Below the pieces are notes generated by a model. It was given only the letters and a program-made list of their open reading frames with translations, ran no database searches and was not told the DNA's origin. Positions 33,506 through 44,481 of a stretch of 64,000 nucleotides of DNA are shown piece after piece. The stretch is from Oceanobacillus sp. J11TS1 (lineage in GTDB: Bacteria; Bacillota; Bacilli; Bacillales; Amphibacillaceae), in assembly GCF_018333215.1 (NCBI RefSeq), contig NZ_BORO01000007.1, positions 1 through 64,000 of the forward strand, written 5' to 3'. The first letter of the stretch is position 1. Each line of letters opens with the position of its first letter. A program made the translations under genes and the position numbers.

Positions 33506-34452
33506 TTATACAAAAACTTTAGGATGCTCTGTTGCGATACGACGAAAACATTTATCAAGACCATTTAAAACGATAGAATGTGTAATAAAAATATGTTGAT
33601 TATTTTCAAATTCCCTGTGAAAGCATATTGCTGGTTATACTTGTAGCTATAAAAGCACATTCATCCGTATTGACTAACTGATGATGGGAAAGTGCTTCAT
33701 TTGGACGGGCAAGTCCCATAGATACACATCGATTCCATTGTTCATCCGAATTAGGAAGTAACCTCGCCTGCATTTCTCCACCTAAACTTTTTCTCCGACA
33801 GCTGCCAGAACTCCTTCAGGTGCACCGCCAATACCAATAAATAAGTCTGCATTCCCTTGTCGTTGTATGCATGTTGAAATGGCAGGAATAATATCTCCCT
33901 CTTCAAACAATTCCGTTCTGACGCCTAAAGCACGTGCTTCTTCTATCCAATGGTTGTGTCTTTCCCTGTCTTGTGTAATCACTTTTAATTCTTCGAGCTG
34001 TTTTCCCTTTGCCTCTGCAATGATGCGCAAATTTTTCTCCAGAGAAAAGTCAATATTAATTTTACCGGCTGCTTCGGGTCCGGTTACAATCTTCTCCATA
34101 TACATATCAGGAGCATGAAGCATTGCTCCTCTCTTTGCAATGGCAATGACGGCAATCGCATTATTTTTTCCTTTAGAAGTAGAGGTAGTCCCATCAATTG
34201 GATCAACAGCTAAATCGATACATTCCCCGTTACCGGTACCGACTTTTTGCCGATAAACAGCATAGGTGCTTCATCGATTTCTCCCTCACCGATAACAATT
34301 TCCCCGTCCATAGGGATTTTATTTAGTTGGGAACGCATCGAATCTGTCGCTGCCTGATCAGCTTCTATTTTATCTCCGGTGCCAATCCAAGGATATGTTG
34401 CAAGTGCGGCTGACTCTGTAACATGAAGAAATTCTTGAATGAACTGATTCAT
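33506..34452 (-). pseudogene. glpX: Class II fructose-1,6-bisphosphatase, frameshifted
   Basis: A GlpX-type gene on the minus strand, nearly full length (about 316 codons). Recognisable pieces in order: TESAALATYPWIGTGDKIEADQ-type start, IGEGEIDEAPMLFIG, AVDPIDGT (metal/substrate motif), GAMLHAPDMYMEK, and GIGGAPEGVLAAV. The frame breaks three times: in the T5 run 34244-34248, in the T5 run 33788-33792, and near 33607-33614. The first two are repaired by restoring one base. The start has AAAGGAG 9 nt upstream, so the break is recent. No glycolytic neighbours are present. Sequencing error is possible but three breaks make true decay likelier. Confidence 0.85.
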
Positions 34453-34829
34453 AACTGCCAACTCCTTTAGAATTTTTATCTCAACGAATACCCATAGGGG
34501 GTGAAAAAACCTGCTGAATATTAGTTCCCCTTTATCTGCTAAGCACAGTTACGTCTTAGCAGGTGAAAAAGAAAGATTAAAAATCGACTTAAAGAATAAT
34601 AAAATGAGTATTAAGTTAATAGTAATATAACTTTCATTTTATATCAAAATGTTTCATTTATTGTCGATTGATATTATTAGTTTTTGTTTTTGGTTACCTC
34701 ATCACAATAAGTTGCAAAAAAGGAGCTCCTCCAATAGATATGAATTTGTTATGATAAAAGAGCAGTAAATTAAAATACGTGTTATCGAATTGGATATATA
34801 ATCAGGAGTTTTGTGATGGGAGAGAGAAG

Positions 34830-36198
34830 ATGCTTTTTAATACTAAGTACAGAGAAGAGATTATAGAAGCTGTATTTGAAAAAACAAATTTTTGCTTTGT
34901 TGTAGTCAATGAAGAAGGGCTGATTACGTATTTAAATAAGAACTACTGCGATTTTATTGAAGTAACATTAGATGATGTACTGGGTAAACACGTCACAGAG
35001 ATTATTGAAAATACAAGAATGCATATTGTTGCAAAGACGGGAACAGAAGAAATTGCTGATTTGCAGTATATCAAAGGGAATCATATGATTGCTAATCGCA
35101 TCCCGCTGTTTGCCGATGGGAAGCTGGTTGGAGCTGTTGGCACCGTGCTTTACAAAGACACCGAGGAATGGAAGAAAATGAATTCGCACGTGAAAGCTTT
35201 GTTATTAGAAATTGAAAACTATCAGAAGAAGTTACGTAATCCAAGAGGGGCGACATACTCATTAAACGATATTGTCGGGAGCTCTGTCCAAATAAATGAC
35301 ATTAAAGAAAAAATTAAAAAGGTTTCATCTGGAGATGCTTCTATCTTGTTAGAGGGAGGCAGCGGCACTGGAAAGGAGCTCTTTGCACATAGTATTCATC
35401 AATTGAGTGAACGCAGTGCAAAACCCTTTATAAAAGTGAACTGTGCAGCAATTCCAGTCGATTTACTGGAGTCTGAATTATTTGGCTATGAAGGCGGAGC
35501 GTTTACAGGGGCTAAAAAAGAAGGAAAACGGGGTAAATTTCAACTGGCTGATGGGGGGGACCCTCTTCCTGGATGAAATTGGAGATATGCCATTAACGGC
35601 ACAAGTGAAAATCCTCCGTGCGCTGCAGGAGGGAGAGATTGAAGCTGTTGGAACGGAAAAGACACAGAAAATCGATGTCCGAATTATTTCTGCAACAAAT
35701 CAGTCAATAGAAGAGCTGATAAAGGAAAATCGTTTTCGGGAAGATCTTTACTACCGGATTAATGTAATTTCTATTAGGATTCCTCCACTAAAGGAGAGGG
35801 CAGAAGATATTCGGGTAACTGCCAAATTTTTGCTTAGGAAAATCACACAGCGTACAGGAAAACGAGTGGTCAGCTTCAGTGATGCGGTAATGCATTTTTT
35901 TATGCATTATGATTGGCCGGGAAATGTCCGTGAGCTGGAAAATGTGATTGAATCGGCAGTACACCTGACAAATACAGAAATGCTTGAACTGGAAGATTTA
36001 CCGGATCATATGCAGCAAAGCCTCTATATATCGAAAGAAGTCATGGGGTTGAAAGAAATTATAAGTAGAGCAGAAAAGCAAGCTATCATACATGCTATCC
36101 AAAAATCCAATGGAGATAAGATAAAAGCTGCTGATTTACTCGGAATCAGCAAGTCGAGTTTTTATGAAAAAATAAAAAGGTATGATTTATCGCAGTAA
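34830..36198 (+). pseudogene. Sigma-54 activator, PAS-AAA-HTH, frameshifted
   Basis: An enhancer-binding protein for sigma-54 RNA polymerase. N-terminal PAS sensor (CFVVVNEEGLITYLNKNY, residues about 15-120), AAA+ domain with Walker A EGGSGTGKEL and the sigma-54 contact motif GAFTGA, then LFLDEIGDMP, DLYYRINVISIRIPPLKER and a Fis-type HTH at the end (KAADLLGISKSSFYEKIKR). The frame breaks at a G7 run (35553-35559); six G would give the expected ADGG-TLFLDE. It lies directly before a -24/-12 promoter and the CoA-transferase genes, so it is the likely local activator of ketone-body catabolism. Analogous PAS-type sigma-54 activators control 3-hydroxybutyrate loci in the B. cereus group, to my knowledge. 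Confidence 0.85.
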
Positions 36199-36220
36199 CG
36201 GCCCGATTGGTTTAACTAAC

Positions 36221-36420
36221 CTTTAGTGGAGGAAAGGAAATAGACTAAGTTCGCGACGTCCTGGAACTGGGACTGCGTTTACTCGTCCCACCGAGGAGCT
36301 TTTGCGATTATTCGTCTCGCCGTAAAGAATGGTGCGTCGAAAAACCTCCACTGAAGGAAGTTTCACTTTATAGATTCCGGAAACGTGGAAAACGTTCCAT
36401 AAATCCGGAAAATGAAAAAG
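36221..36420. repeat. Palindromic intergenic repeat element
   Basis: CTTTAGTGGAGG (36221-36232) and CCTCCACTGAAG (36345-36356) are inverted (11 of 12 pair) and bracket 112 bases rich in short stems and CGTC-type words. A second hairpin follows (TTCCGGA near 36375 with TCCGGAA near 36408). No coding frame. The look is that of the dispersed palindromic repeats of halotolerant Bacillaceae. It separates the activator from its promoter. Confidence 0.6.
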
Positions 36421-36552
36421 GCCTTCGTGCGTAAGTGTTTATAAAAATATAGGAAGTAAAAGAAGTCTGTATTCCATAAAGCTGGAATGCAGACTTTCTG
36501 TTTATCGATTTATTAAGCTAGCAGTACTTTATGCTTCTGCTTTAATTATTAT

Positions 36553-36568
36553 TGGTACGTTTTTTGCT
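36553..36568 (+). promoter_or_regulatory. Sigma-54 (-24/-12) promoter of scoAB locus
   Basis: TGGTAC-GTTTT-TTGCT matches the sigma-54 consensus TGGCAC-N5-TTGCW with the invariant GG (36554-36555) and GC (36566-36567) exactly 10 bp apart. It lies 28 nt before the scoA start and next to a sigma-54 activator gene, which supports it strongly. Confidence 0.85.
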
Positions 36569-36595
36569 AATGTAACGTTGGAGGGGGAGATGCAG

Positions 36596-37289
36596 ATGAA
36601 AACAATTTATACGTCTTTTGAAGATGCCGTAAAAAATATTCAGGACGGTTCCACGTTGATGGTAGGAGGATTTGGACTGGTGGGTATTCCTGAGAATCTT
36701 ATTTTGGCTTTGGTGGATTTAGGGGTTAAACACCTTACAGTTATATCAAACAACTGTGGAGTAGATGATTGGGGACTGGGATTACTTCTAAAAAATAAGC
36801 AAATAGATAAAATGATCGGTTCCTACGTTGGAGAAAATAAAGAATTTGAACGGCAGGTTCTGGCGGGGGAGCTGGAGGTGGAATTAACGCCTCAGGGTAC
36901 GCTGGCAGAGCGAATTCGTGCAGGTGGAGCTGGTATTCCTGCATTTTATACACCGGCTGGAGTTGGTACACCAGTTGCGGAAAGTGGAGAAATACGTGTC
37001 TTTCATGATAAAGAATATTTGCTGCAGACTGCATTAAAGGCAGATTTCAGTTTAATCAGAGCCGCCGTGGGAGTATGCCGGAAATTTAGTTTACAACAAG
37101 ACGGCGAGAAATTTTAATCCAATGATGGCTGCTGCGGGAAAAGTAACCATTGCAGAGGTTGAGCAGCTGGTTGAAACAGGTTCTATCAATCCGGATCATG
37201 TTCACACGCCGGGAATCTATGTTCAGGGAATTATTAAAGGCAAACAGGAGAAAAGAATTGAACGCCTGATATTTCGGCAGGAAGTGTAA
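36596..37289 (+). pseudogene. scoA: Succinyl-CoA:3-ketoacid CoA-transferase alpha, frameshifted
   Basis: Alpha subunit of SCOT, which moves CoA from succinyl-CoA to acetoacetate. The family signatures [28 protein letters not shown] and [19 protein letters not shown] are intact in the first 155 codons. The frame is lost around 37062-37066, where the family has a tryptophan followed by KADGMGN-like residues; the tail [10 protein letters not shown]...HTPGIYVQG continues in another frame to the stop at 37289. About six bases plus the frame are missing, so this is not a simple homopolymer slip. Start ATG 36596 has GGAGGGGGAG 7 nt upstream. Confidence 0.88.
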
Positions 37290-37313
37290 ACCAAGTCAAG
37301 GAGGATGAAAGAT

Positions 37314-37988
37314 ATGGTCAAACAGTTAGAGAAGGCATCAGTCAGAGAAAGAATAGCAAGGAGAGCTGAAAAAGAAATTGAAAGCGATTCCTACGTTAAT
37401 CTGGGGATTGGAATGCCTACAATGGTTGCCAACTACATTGGGGAAGGAAAACAAGTTGTCCTTCAATCGGAAAATGGACTGCTCGGGATAGGAAAATCGC
37501 CTTTAAAAACGGAGGTGGATCCGGATTTGATTAACGCAGGAAAGGAGACCGTCACAGAGCAAACAGGTGCATCCTATTTTAGTAATGCGGAGTCATTTGC
37601 AATGATTCGCGGGGAACATTTAAATCTTGCCATTTTAGGAGGCATGGAAGTTTCGGAAACTGGTGATTTGGCAAACTGGATGATTCCCGGAAGAATGATC
37701 AAAGGCATGGGAGGCGCAATGGATATTGTGCATGGAGCGAAAAAAATTGTTGTTATTATGGATCATGTCAATAAGCATAATGAGCCAAAGATATTGAAAA
37801 AATGCAGTTTGCCATTAACCGGCAAACAGGTAGTTAATCGGATAATTACAAATCGGGCAGTGATTGATGTAGAAGACAGCGGTCTTGTACTTGTTGAAGT
37901 AGCAGAAGGATGGACGGCAGAAGAGGTTATCGCATCAACAGAAGCAGAGCTCCGGATCAGTGAGCATTTACAAACAGAAGCTTATTAA
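37314..37988 (+). CDS. scoB: Succinyl-CoA:3-ketoacid CoA-transferase beta
   Basis: 224-residue beta subunit, intact. Signatures: YVNLGIGMPTMVANYI near residue 28, the SENGLLGIG loop carrying the catalytic glutamate near 50, and GGAMDIVHGAKKIVV near 137. Start ATG 37314 has AAGGAGG 9 nt upstream; the in-frame ATG at 37305 overlaps that site. It needs ScoA for activity, and the adjacent scoA is broken, so activity would depend on another alpha subunit. Confidence 0.93.
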   Translation: MVKQLEKASVRERIARRAEKEIESDSYVNLGIGMPTMVANYIGEGKQVVLQSENGLLGIGKSPLKTEVDPDLINAGKETVTEQTGASYFSNAESFAMIRGEHLNLAILGGMEVSETGDLANWMIPGRMIKGMGGAMDIVHGAKKIVVIMDHVNKHNEPKILKKCSLPLTGKQVVNRIITNRAVIDVEDSGLVLVEVAEGWTAEEVIASTEAELRISEHLQTEAY

Positions 37989-38085
37989 CAGCTTTGCTTG
38001 AAGAGCGAACCGTATATAAAGTGAAACGATATTCATCGCGATTTTTACAGGCCGTTACACTGTGATAATACGAGGGGGATTATAA

Positions 38086-38862
38086 ATGATAGAAAATAAA
38101 GTGGTTTTTATAACAGGTGCAGCAAGTGGTATTGGGTATGAAGTTGGTCGTGCATTTGCAAGAAATGGTGCAAAGGTAGCTTTCTCAGATGTGAATGCGG
38201 AGAAAGTGATAAAGGCTTCGGAAGATTTAAAGAACGACGGTTATGACTGTATCGGATTGAAATGCGATGTCACCAGTGAAGAAGAACTGGAACAGGCTTT
38301 AGACAAAACAAAAGAAAAATATGGGGGAATAGACGTTTTAATTAATAATGCAGGGTTACAGCATGTATCTGCTATTGAAGATTTCTCGACTGAAAAGTTT
38401 GAGTTTATGACAAAGGTCATGTTAGTTGCTCCATTTATGGCAACCAAGCTTGTTTTTCCGCTGATGAAAAAGCAAGGCTTTGGGCGAATTATTAATATGG
38501 CTTCGATTAATGGACTGATTGGTTTTGCGGGGAAGGCGGCTTATAACAGTGCGAAGCATGGTGTGATTGGTTTAAGTAAGGTAGCTGCTTTAGAAGGAGC
38601 AGCAGATGGCATTACGGTGAATGCCATCTGCCCAGGCTACGTCGATACTCCGCTCGTGCGCGGACAGTTTGAGGATTTGGCAAAAAATCGTAATGTGCCG
38701 GTTGAAAAAGTATTGGAAGAAGTATTATACCCGCTGGTGCCGCAGAAACGGCTTTTAGAAGTGCAGGAGATTGCGGATTATGCCATGTTCCTGGCCAGTG
38801 ATAAAGCAAAAGGAATTACCGGGCAAGCAATTGTATTAGATGGCGGCTATACAGCTCAATGA
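38086..38862 (+). CDS. 3-hydroxybutyrate dehydrogenase (SDR family)
   Basis: 258-residue short-chain dehydrogenase that oxidises D-3-hydroxybutyrate to acetoacetate, judged by similarity and context. Cofactor motif TGAASGIG (residue 11), NNAG (near 89), catalytic serine in MASINGL, YNSAK catalytic pair (near 154), and PGYVDTPLV with the substrate-loop glutamine region after it. Cotranscription with scoAB parallels yxjC-scoA-scoB-yxjF of B. subtilis. The C-terminal segment GITGQAIVLDGGYTAQ is typical of this group. Substrate specificity among SDRs cannot be proven from sequence alone. Confidence 0.87.
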   Translation: MIENKVVFITGAASGIGYEVGRAFARNGAKVAFSDVNAEKVIKASEDLKNDGYDCIGLKCDVTSEEELEQALDKTKEKYGGIDVLINNAGLQHVSAIEDFSTEKFEFMTKVMLVAPFMATKLVFPLMKKQGFGRIINMASINGLIGFAGKAAYNSAKHGVIGLSKVAALEGAADGITVNAICPGYVDTPLVRGQFEDLAKNRNVPVEKVLEEVLYPLVPQKRLLEVQEIADYAMFLASDKAKGITGQAIVLDGGYTAQ

Positions 38863-38886
38863 TAAAGAAGAGGAGAGAATAAGAAA

Positions 38887-39166
<280 letters not shown>

Positions 39167-39242
39167 TACATCAAGAATAGGGTCTTCTCTGCTAAGAAAG
39201 AGCAGCTAATCTGCGGTAAAAAATAGAGAACGGAGGGGTAGC

Positions 39243-40527
39243 ATGTTTGGGATTATTTTAGGGTTGATCGTGCTTATGGTTCTTGCTTATCTAGGGTGGT
39301 CTATCATTTGGGTAGCGCCTATTGCGGCAGGAGTCGTAGCGCTGACAGGGGGGGCTGGATCTTTTAGAGGCATATACAGATACGTATATGAGCGGCTTTG
39401 TTAATTTTGCTAAGCAATGGTTCCCTGTGTTTATGCTTGGAGCAGTCTTTGGTAAACTGATGGAAGACACGGGCATGGCGAGGTCCGTTGCGATGGCATT
39501 AACAAAAGTAATCGGCACGAAACGAGCTATATTAGGGGTGCTTGTTTCCTGTGCGGTTTTAACTTATGGAGGGGTTAGTTTATTCGTTGTCGTGTTTGCC
39601 GTTTATCCATTAGCGCTAAGCTTATTCCAAGAGGCGAATATCAGCAGACGTCTCATTCCTGGTACTGTTGCATTAGGGGCTTTTACATTTACAATGACAG
39701 CTATTCCCGGGACTCCTCAAATTCAAAACTTAATTCCAGTCCCGTATTTTAATACGAATTCGATGGCGGCTCCTATTATGGGTATAACAGCAGCAATTAT
39801 TATGGCTGTCGGGGGTTATGCTTACATGAGATGGAGAGAAAAGCAGCTGACTGCAAAAGGAGAGGGATATACCGAACCAAAAGATAATAAAATCGTGCAG
39901 GTAGAAGGGGCAGCACCTCATTTTATATTATCTATATTACCGTTAATCATCGTTGTGGTCACATTAAATATTCTTAAATGGGATATTGTGGTTGCTTTAT
40001 TATCTGGAATTATCCTGCTGCTTCTATTGAATATAAAGAAATTCAAAGGATTTGTAAGGGCGATTAATGGCGGTGCAGTAGGTTCTGTTACAGCCATTGT
40101 CAATACTAGCGCTGCTGTTGGATTCGGTACGGTTGTCCAGGCGGTACCCGGCTTTGATCGGTTAACTGCGCTATTAATGGGAGTGAAAGGAAACCCTCTG
40201 ATTTCGGAAGCCATTGCAGTAAATGTATTGGCCGGGTCCACAGGTTCTGCTTCCGGCGGGATGGGGATTGCCTTGGAAGCTTTAGGGGAGAGGTATTATG
40301 AACTGGCACTCAGTACAGGTGTTGACCCGGAAGCATTCCATCGAATTGCCTCTCTCTCCTCAGGTGGTCTGGATGCTATGCCCCATAATGGAGCGGTTTT
40401 AACATTGCTTACCATTACAGGGATGACACATAAAGACAGCTATAAGGATATTTTTGTAGTAGCGGTAGCCATTCCTATTTTGGCAATTGTGGCAGCAATC
40501 ATTTTGGCGTCTTTGGGCATTTATTAG
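39243..40527 (+). pseudogene. GntP-family permease, frameshifted
   Basis: A 12-segment-type permease of the GntP/YxjC family; in this gene setting a 3-hydroxybutyrate importer is likely. The first 36 codons (MFGIILGLIVLMVLAYLGW) and the rest from LDLLEAYTDTYMSGFVNFAKQW are in different frames, separated at a G7 run (39348-39354); six G would restore it. The downstream part is intact to the end (GGLDAMPHNGAVLTLLTITG). An internal ATG at 39388 could start a shortened protein missing its first helix. Confidence 0.87.
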
Positions 40528-40849
40528 GATTATGGTTGAACCAATCGGACTGTTACGGTTGTTCGGCTCCCGTCTGGAATTGTTGATTTTCCTCTATTCT
40601 TGAAGCGAAGTCTTATAATGGTTACATTGTAATAAAACACTAATCCAACAGCTGAGTTATCATCGCATGCGTATTTTATTTTGAAAAAAAGAGCAGCATG
40701 AAATCTCGGCTGATGGAAGTTTTATTCGATAAGTAGTCGTGCTTAAGGAGCAGTATGACAGAATATATTTATAGAAGGAACCGAAACAGTGATTTTGTTG
40801 TGGGAATGTATTGGTTGATAATATAGCAGCATACAAGGGGGGGGATTGA
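40528..40849. other. Spacer before atoE
   Basis: 322 bases with no supported gene. TATAAT at 40614-40619 lacks a properly spaced -35. No -24/-12 element was found. A run of eight G at 40837-40844 serves as the atoE ribosome site. Confidence 0.4.
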
Positions 40850-42175
40850 TTGAAAGTTTTAACGAGATTCTTTGACAGGCTGGTACAAAGGTATTTACCC
40901 GATGCTTTTCTATTTGCTATTATTTTAACCATTTTTGTTTACTTATTAGGGGTATTTTTAACAGGCAGCGGTCCAATGGAAATGATAACTTATTGGGGCG
41001 GCGGTTTTTGGGATTTGCTTGAATTTGGCATGCAGATGTCACTGGTAGTTGTTACAGGGTATATTTTGGCAAGCACGCCTCTTGTGAAACGGTTTTTAGC
41101 CAAGCTTAGCAGAGTAGCGAAAACACCAGAGCAAGCGGTGATGCTCGTGACATTCGTTGCTTTGATTGCTTGTTTAATAAACTATGGCTTTGGACTCGTT
41201 GCAGGTGCATTATTTGCAGTTCATGTGGCAAAGCGGGTTCCAGCGGTGGATTATCGAATACTGATAGCCAGTGCATACAGCGGTATGGTTATCTGGCATG
41301 GCGGTTTTTCCGGATCCATACCATTGCTTATTGCCACACCGGGTCACTTTCTGGAAGATACCATCGGGTTGATTCTTGTAACAGAAACATTGTTCAGTTC
41401 ATTTAACCTGTTTATTGTTGTGACACTATTAATTACACTTCCGCTATTTAATCGATATCTATTAAAAGGAGCAGATCCTTTAGGTAAAGTAGATCCTTCA
41501 TTATGGAAGGAAGAATCAGAAGAGGAGACTGGAGCGGAAGTTCAGCAGCCGGCAACACCTGCAGAAAGGATCGAGAACAGCCAGGTACTGTCTCTTCTGA
41601 TTGGTTTGATGGGACTTATTTTTGTTGGATATCATTTCGTGACAAATGGATTTGACCTGAACATAAATATTGTCAATTTTATTTTTCTTTTCTTAGGAAT
41701 TATTCTTCATCGAACACCAAGTCGTTATTTGGAAACGTTAGGGAACGGTGTGAAGAATGCTGGAGGTATTATTGTACAGTTTCCATTCTATGCAGGAATT
41801 ATGGGCATGATGGTGTCTTCCGGGCTGTCAGATAAAATTTCACTATGGTTTGTTAGTTTCTCAACCGAATATACACTGCCCATCTTTACATTTATCAGTG
41901 CGGGTATCGTGAATGCGTTAGTACCTTCGGGCGGTGGACAATGGGCTGTACAAGGTCCTATCATGATACAAGCTGCTCTCGAAATTGGGGCGGATACGGC
42001 CAAAACAGCCATGGCAGTTGCTTGGGGAGATGCCTGGACAAATATGATTCAGCCATTTTGGGCTTTGCCTGTACTTGCCATTGCAGGGCTGAAGATTCGA
42101 GATATTATGGGGTTCTGTGTTATGATTCTGCTGTTTAGCTTTATTCCGATTGCTGTCGGCTTTCTACTATTATAA
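40850..42175 (+). CDS. atoE: Short-chain fatty acid transporter AtoE
   Basis: 441-residue membrane protein of the AtoE family, importing butyrate and other short-chain acids or acetoacetate. Family motifs visible: DAFLFAIILTIFVYLLG at the start, INYGFGLVAGALFA near 107, YSGMVIWHGGFSGSIPL near 142, and SGGGQWAVQGPIM near 362. TTG start after G8. It is intact while the neighbouring permease is frameshifted, so it may now be the locus's only working uptake system. Confidence 0.92.
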   Translation: MKVLTRFFDRLVQRYLPDAFLFAIILTIFVYLLGVFLTGSGPMEMITYWGGGFWDLLEFGMQMSLVVVTGYILASTPLVKRFLAKLSRVAKTPEQAVMLVTFVALIACLINYGFGLVAGALFAVHVAKRVPAVDYRILIASAYSGMVIWHGGFSGSIPLLIATPGHFLEDTIGLILVTETLFSSFNLFIVVTLLITLPLFNRYLLKGADPLGKVDPSLWKEESEEETGAEVQQPATPAERIENSQVLSLLIGLMGLIFVGYHFVTNGFDLNINIVNFIFLFLGIILHRTPSRYLETLGNGVKNAGGIIVQFPFYAGIMGMMVSSGLSDKISLWFVSFSTEYTLPIFTFISAGIVNALVPSGGGQWAVQGPIMIQAALEIGADTAKTAMAVAWGDAWTNMIQPFWALPVLAIAGLKIRDIMGFCVMILLFSFIPIAVGFLLL

Positions 42176-42187
42176 TAGATGACTATT

Positions 42188-42230
42188 AAGCGGGACGGTG
42201 AATCAGCTGATTCCGCTTATTATTGTTTCA
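42188..42230 (+). terminator. Terminator after atoE
   Basis: AAGCGG (42188-42193) pairs with CCGCTT (42213-42218) around a loop that itself contains AATCAGCTGATT (palindromic), followed by a T-rich stretch. It marks the end of the accessory insert. Confidence 0.7.
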
Positions 42231-42374
42231 TTGCAGGGATACCCGGGTTAGAAAGAGCAAAAAAGCTTCTATTATATAAGGAAATAAAAAAACTTTTAAA
42301 TTGCTCTTGCAATCGTGATAAATACTATGTATAATAACAAAATGTGCAAACTCATAGATATTACTTATCCGGGG

Positions 42375-42403
42375 TTGCAATGACCCGATCTTTTTAGTAT
42401 AAT
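42375..42403 (+). promoter_or_regulatory. S10 operon promoter
   Basis: TTGCAA (42375-42380), 17 bp, TATAAT (42398-42403). The leader of about 125 nt contains GGCAC...GTGCC (near 42447-42480), a possible regulatory hairpin, before rpsJ. Confidence 0.85.
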
Positions 42404-42507
42404 GAGATAGTTGGTCAAATTAATGCGATGATGCGGAAGGTTGTTGGCACACCCGGCCCCTTTGCCATGGCGGAGTGCCGAGGAATTTTCGCGGAGAATG
42501 TCTATAA

Positions 42508-42843
<336 letters not shown>

Positions 42844-42871
42844 TTTGTTTTAAATACAGGAGGTGTAACGG

Positions 42872-43501
42872 ATGACGAAAGGAATCTTAGGTCGTAAAAT
42901 CGGCATGACTCAGCTTTTCTCTGAAAATGGAGAACTTGTACCAGTAACAGTTGTTCAAGCTGAGGCGAATGTTGTGTTGCAAAAGAAAACATTAGAAAAT
43001 GATGGTTACGAAGCGTTGCAAATCGGTTTTGCTGATAAAAAGGAATCACGTACAAACAAAGCGGAAAAAGGTCATGCTGAGAAAGCAGGCACTGCCCCTA
43101 AGCGCTACGTTCGTGAAATCCGTGGCGCAGAGGTTGACAACTATGAAGTTGGTCAAGAAATCAACGTTGATATCTTTGAAGCCGGCGAGAAAATTGATGT
43201 GACAGGAACATCCAAAGGTAAAGGATTCCAAGGTGCTATTAAGCGTCACAATCAACAACGCGGACCAAAAACACACGGCTCTCATTTCCACAGAGCTCCA
43301 GGTGCAATGGGTGCAATTGATGCAATGCGTGTCTTCAAAGGTAAAAAATTACCAGGACATATGGGTTCTGAACAAAAAACAATTCAAAACCTTGAAATAG
43401 TTAGTGTAGATGCCGAAAAGAATTTATTACTAATTAAAGGGAATATTCCTGGTGCAAAAAAATCTTACGTGAAAATTACGAGTGCAGTAAAAGGTAACTA
43501 A
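42872..43501 (+). CDS. rplC: Ribosomal protein L3
   Basis: 209-residue early-assembly 50S protein. [12 protein letters not shown] start, the [14 protein letters not shown] tip that reaches the peptidyl-transferase centre (near residue 130), and [18 protein letters not shown] precedes the ATG. Confidence 0.97.
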   Translation: MTKGILGRKIGMTQLFSENGELVPVTVVQAEANVVLQKKTLENDGYEALQIGFADKKESRTNKAEKGHAEKAGTAPKRYVREIRGAEVDNYEVGQEINVDIFEAGEKIDVTGTSKGKGFQGAIKRHNQQRGPKTHGSHFHRAPGAMGAIDAMRVFKGKKLPGHMGSEQKTIQNLEIVSVDAEKNLLLIKGNIPGAKKSYVKITSAVKGN

Positions 43502-43527
43502 TCACACAAACGAAGGGAGGATATGTC

Positions 43528-44151
43528 ATGCCTAAAGTAGCACTTTTAAAACAGGATGGAAGTAATGTTGGAGAGATCGAATTAAATGACGCTGTTTTTG
43601 GTATCGAGCCAAACACGCATGTACTTCATGAAGCGGTTGTTATGCAACGCGCATCTTTACGTCAAGGTACGCACGATGTGAAAAATCGTTCTGAAGTTCG
43701 TGGCGGAGGCCGCAAACCATGGCGCCAAAAAGGAACTGGCCGTGCACGTCAAGGATCTATCCGTTCACCACAATGGGTTGGCGGTGGAACTGTTTTCGGA
43801 CCAACTCCACGTAGCTATAGCTACAAATTACCAAAAAAAGTTCGTCGCTTAGCGTTGAAGTCTGCATTATCTTCTAAAGTAAAAGAAGAAGGCTTGTTTG
43901 TTTTAGAAGCAATCACAATTGATGCTCCAAAAACAAAAGAAGTTATTAACATCCTAAACGGACTTAAAGTTGAAGAGAAAGCACTAATCGTTCTTTCTGA
44001 GAATGATGAAACAGTTGCACGTTCTGCAAACAACTTACAAAACGTGAAGGTATTAACTGTAGAAGAATTAAATATACTTGACTTGCTTACGCATGACAAG
44101 CTGATCATCACGAAAGATGCAGCTGAAAAAGCAGGGGAGGTGCTCGCATAA
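43528..44151 (+). CDS. rplD: Ribosomal protein L4
   Basis: 207-residue 50S protein with the extended exit-tunnel loop ([19 protein letters not shown], residues 59-77). The macrolide-contact residues in that loop look wild type. GAAGGGAGG precedes the ATG; its stop shares one base with the rplW start. Confidence 0.97.
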   Translation: MPKVALLKQDGSNVGEIELNDAVFGIEPNTHVLHEAVVMQRASLRQGTHDVKNRSEVRGGGRKPWRQKGTGRARQGSIRSPQWVGGGTVFGPTPRSYSYKLPKKVRRLALKSALSSKVKEEGLFVLEAITIDAPKTKEVINILNGLKVEEKALIVLSENDETVARSANNLQNVKVLTVEELNILDLLTHDKLIITKDAAEKAGEVLA

Positions 44152-44438
44152 TGAAAGATCTACGCGATGTAATTAAACGCCCTGTCATTACAGAGAATTC
44201 TGCTGACCTAATGGCAGAGAAAAAATATACTTTTGAAGTAGCGACAAAAGCTAACAAAACTGAAATCAAAGACGCTGTAGAATCAATCTTTGGTGTTAAA
44301 GTTGAAAAAGTAAACACAATGAACCTTAAAGGTAAATTTAAGCGAATGGGCCGTTACGGTGGATATCGTTCGGACCGCAAAAAAGCTATCGTTCAATTAA
44401 CAGAGGATAGCAAAGAGCTCGATTTCTTTGAGGCTTAA
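44151..44438 (+). CDS. rplW: Ribosomal protein L23
   Basis: 95-residue tunnel-exit protein that docks SRP and trigger factor. [16 protein letters not shown] start and [18 protein letters not shown] end are typical. The ATG overlaps the rplD stop by one base; GGGGAGG lies in the rplD end. Confidence 0.97.
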   Translation: MKDLRDVIKRPVITENSADLMAEKKYTFEVATKANKTEIKDAVESIFGVKVEKVNTMNLKGKFKRMGRYGGYRSDRKKAIVQLTEDSKELDFFEA

Positions 44439-44481
44439 TAAAACGACTAAATAAAATTTAGATCTAGAAGGAGGGAAAACG

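Noticed and set aside
34779-35576. A stand-alone PAS/AAA protein ending at the G run
   Set aside because: The remaining AAA domain and HTH continue in the next frame from the same point; one gene with a +1 break explains both parts.
36262-36278. TGGAAC-N5-CTGCG as a sigma-54 promoter
   Set aside because: The -12 half is poor and it lies within a repeat element; the box at 36553-36568 is far better and correctly placed.
39388-40527. GntP permease as an intact gene starting at 39388
   Set aside because: There is no ribosome site before that ATG, and a clear family N terminus lies upstream in another frame, so a frameshifted gene is the better reading.
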